A stretch of DNA of 64,000 bases from Streptomyces neyagawaensis (GTDB lineage: Bacteria > Actinomycetota > Actinomycetes > Streptomycetales > Streptomycetaceae). Below, piece by piece: positions 62,984-64,000 of this stretch. Each line of letters opens with the position of its first letter. The stretch's first letter is position 1. Where the stretch lies: NCBI RefSeq assembly GCF_023516595.1, contig NZ_JAMGBG010000001.1:310001-374000 (forward strand), written 5' to 3'. Position numbers and translations under genes: made by a program. A model generated the notes under the pieces. The model ran no database searches, was not told the DNA's origin, and was given only the letters and a program-made list of their open reading frames with translations.

Positions 62984-63223
62984 ATGCGGACCGTAGAGGC
63001 CCCGGCCCGGACGAACCGTTCCACCGCGTGGATCTTCCTACCTACGAGGGAGCGCTTCCACCCAGGGATGCGCCCGGGAGGACCGGGGAGCGCCGGTGGA
63101 TCTCGTCGGCGCACTCATACGGCGCCCTACCGCGCGGGTACCGCTTCACGCGCGAGGCGTCGCGGCTGCCGAGCCGCCGGCCAGCCGCTCCCGCCGGCCA
63201 GGCCCCTCTGGCCGCACAGCCGG
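62984..63223. other. Intergenic region without recognised gene
   Basis: Separates the AAA ATPase gene from the divergent MarR-GNAT gene. An 89-codon frame (62962-63231) has Streptomyces-like codons only in part, no ribosome site and no recognisable domain, so I do not call it. Confidence 0.5.
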
Positions 63224-63245
63224 TTCTCTGACTAGAGTCAGAGAA
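63224..63245. promoter_or_regulatory. MarR-type operator at the start codon
   Basis: Perfect inverted repeat TTCTCTGACT-AG-AGTCAGAGAA; the final A is the first base of the ATG. There is no Shine-Dalgarno, so the message is probably leaderless, and the regulator would cover its own transcription start. Confidence 0.88.
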
Positions 63246-64000
63246 TGGATCGGGCGGAGATTGATCAGGTGCGGCGGTTCAACCGCACCGTCACCGAACG
63301 CGTGGGCGTGCTCCACGACCACTACCTGGGCCGCGATCGGCCCGTCGGTGAGGCGCGGCTGCTGTGGGAGATCGGCGAGCAGGGCCAGGACGTACGGCGG
63401 CTGCGCGAGCGCCTCGGGCTCGACTCCGGGTACGTCAGCCGGTTGCTGCGTTCCCTGGAGACCGACGGCCTGGTGACGGTGGAGCCGCAGCCCCGGGACC
63501 GGCGGGTGCGTACGGTCCGGCTCACCGACGCGGGCCGCGCGGAGCGCGCCGCGCTGGATCGCCGCAGCGACGAGCTGGCCGGCTCCCTCCTGGAACCGCT
63601 CAACGCCGCCCAGCGCGTCCGGCTGGTGGCCGCCATGGCCGAGGTCGACCGTCTGCTGACCGCCGCGACGGTCGCACTGGACGGTGCCGACCCGGACCAC
63701 CCCGACGCCCAGCACTGTCTGCGGTCCTACTTCACCGAACTGCAGGAGCGCTTCGAGACCGGATTCGACCCCGCGCGGAGCCTGCTGCCCGACGCGGGCG
63801 AACTCCGGCCGCCGCACGGGCTGTTCCTGGTCGCCCGACTGCACGGCGAGCCGGTCGGCTGCGCGGGTCTGAAGCTGCCGCCCGGCGCCCCGGCCGAGGT
63901 CAAGCGCATGTGGGTCGCGCCCCACACCCGTGGCCTCGGCCTCGGCCGCAGGCTCCTGGCCGAACTGGAGTCCCGGGCCGCCCGGCACGGCCATGACGTC
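63245..64000 (+). CDS. MarR regulator fused to GNAT acetyltransferase (cut by window edge)
   Basis: The first 252 residues of a fusion protein. Residues about 1-145 are a MarR winged helix (RRLRERLGLDSGYVSRLLRSLETDGLV, then the wing PQPRDRRVRTVRLT). From about 160 a GNAT domain begins, with GLFLVARLHGEPVGCAGLKL and the acetyl-CoA loop VAPHTRGLGLGRRLL near the right edge. The gene continues beyond 64000. The architecture is a known actinobacterial MarR-GNAT type whose targets are mostly undescribed. Start at 63245 is fixed by the first ATG within the operator. Confidence 0.93.
   Translation, partial: MDRAEIDQVRRFNRTVTERVGVLHDHYLGRDRPVGEARLLWEIGEQGQDVRRLRERLGLDSGYVSRLLRSLETDGLVTVEPQPRDRRVRTVRLTDAGRAERAALDRRSDELAGSLLEPLNAAQRVRLVAAMAEVDRLLTAATVALDGADPDHPDAQHCLRSYFTELQERFETGFDPARSLLPDAGELRPPHGLFLVARLHGEPVGCAGLKLPPGAPAEVKRMWVAPHTRGLGLGRRLLAELESRAARHGHDV

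Noticed and set aside
62962..63231. An 89-codon ORF before the MarR-GNAT gene
   Set aside because: No ribosome site, no domain, and it runs into the operator.

Overview
The window reads as chromosome core of a Streptomyces species. Base composition is very GC-rich with strong third-position bias, GTG starts and 4-bp GTGA/ATGA gene overlaps are common, and long antisense ORFs shadow almost every gene. From memory, the gene order (amino-acid permease, dxs, xylFGH, rok7B7, ngcEFG, aconitase, HTH-MurA, ornithine carbamoyltransferase/arginine deiminase) matches the S. coelicolor SCO5975-SCO6014 interval in reverse, with strain-specific insertions. I see no rRNA, tRNA, insertion sequence, prophage or CRISPR array.

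1-12.5 kb: APC permease, dxs, a xylose-type ABC importer (xylF, hairpin, xylG-xylH), the ROK regulator Rok7B7 and the N-acetylglucosamine/chitobiose-type importer ngcEFG, all on the minus strand. 12.5-18.4 kb is an accessory polysaccharide patch: a secreted GH92 alpha-mannosidase flanked on both sides by the palindrome GACAACGTTGTC, and an AA10 lytic polysaccharide monooxygenase with a CBM2 behind a perfect CebR-type box. 18.4-21.9 kb: aconitase with an iron box and a TamR/PecS-like palindrome upstream, then a 40-bp tandem repeat array.

21.9-26.2 kb: DUF4236 protein, a sigma-factor-like protein with small membrane proteins, and a MurA homologue with an N-terminal XRE helix-turn-helix. 26.2-35 kb has a copper/metal flavour: CopZ-like chaperone, DUF305 lipoprotein, DUF6153, BlaI/M56 regulator-protease pair, a two-component system, DUF5134, and a His-rich DUF4396 protein behind a CsoR-type operator. 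35.2-38.5 kb: a charged membrane-anchored secreted protein next to a class F sortase, an exported beta carbonic anhydrase, DUF6299 and DUF5999 proteins.

38.6-46.1 kb is a catabolic island for an aromatic acid via its CoA thioester, probably 2-aminobenzoate or salicylate: RidA, acyl-CoA dehydrogenase, CoA ligase, PaaX-family regulator, FAD monooxygenase/old-yellow-enzyme fusion and enoyl-CoA hydratase. An identical 12-bp core inside a larger dyad lies at both divergent promoters, which suggests one regulon. 46.4-51.5 kb: anti-sigma-type ATPase, the arginine deiminase pair arcB/arcA, and a band-7 protein coupled to an NAD-kinase-like protein.

51.7-58 kb: a fused squalene/phytoene synthase-cis-prenyltransferase, then the Hen1-Pnkp RNA-repair operon, separated by a nested inverted repeat. 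58.2-64 kb: a methyltransferase, an F420-type oxidoreductase, a 55-aa protein, DUF6099, a MazG-like/AAA ATPase pair, and a MarR-GNAT fusion that runs off the right edge with a perfect operator at its start codon.
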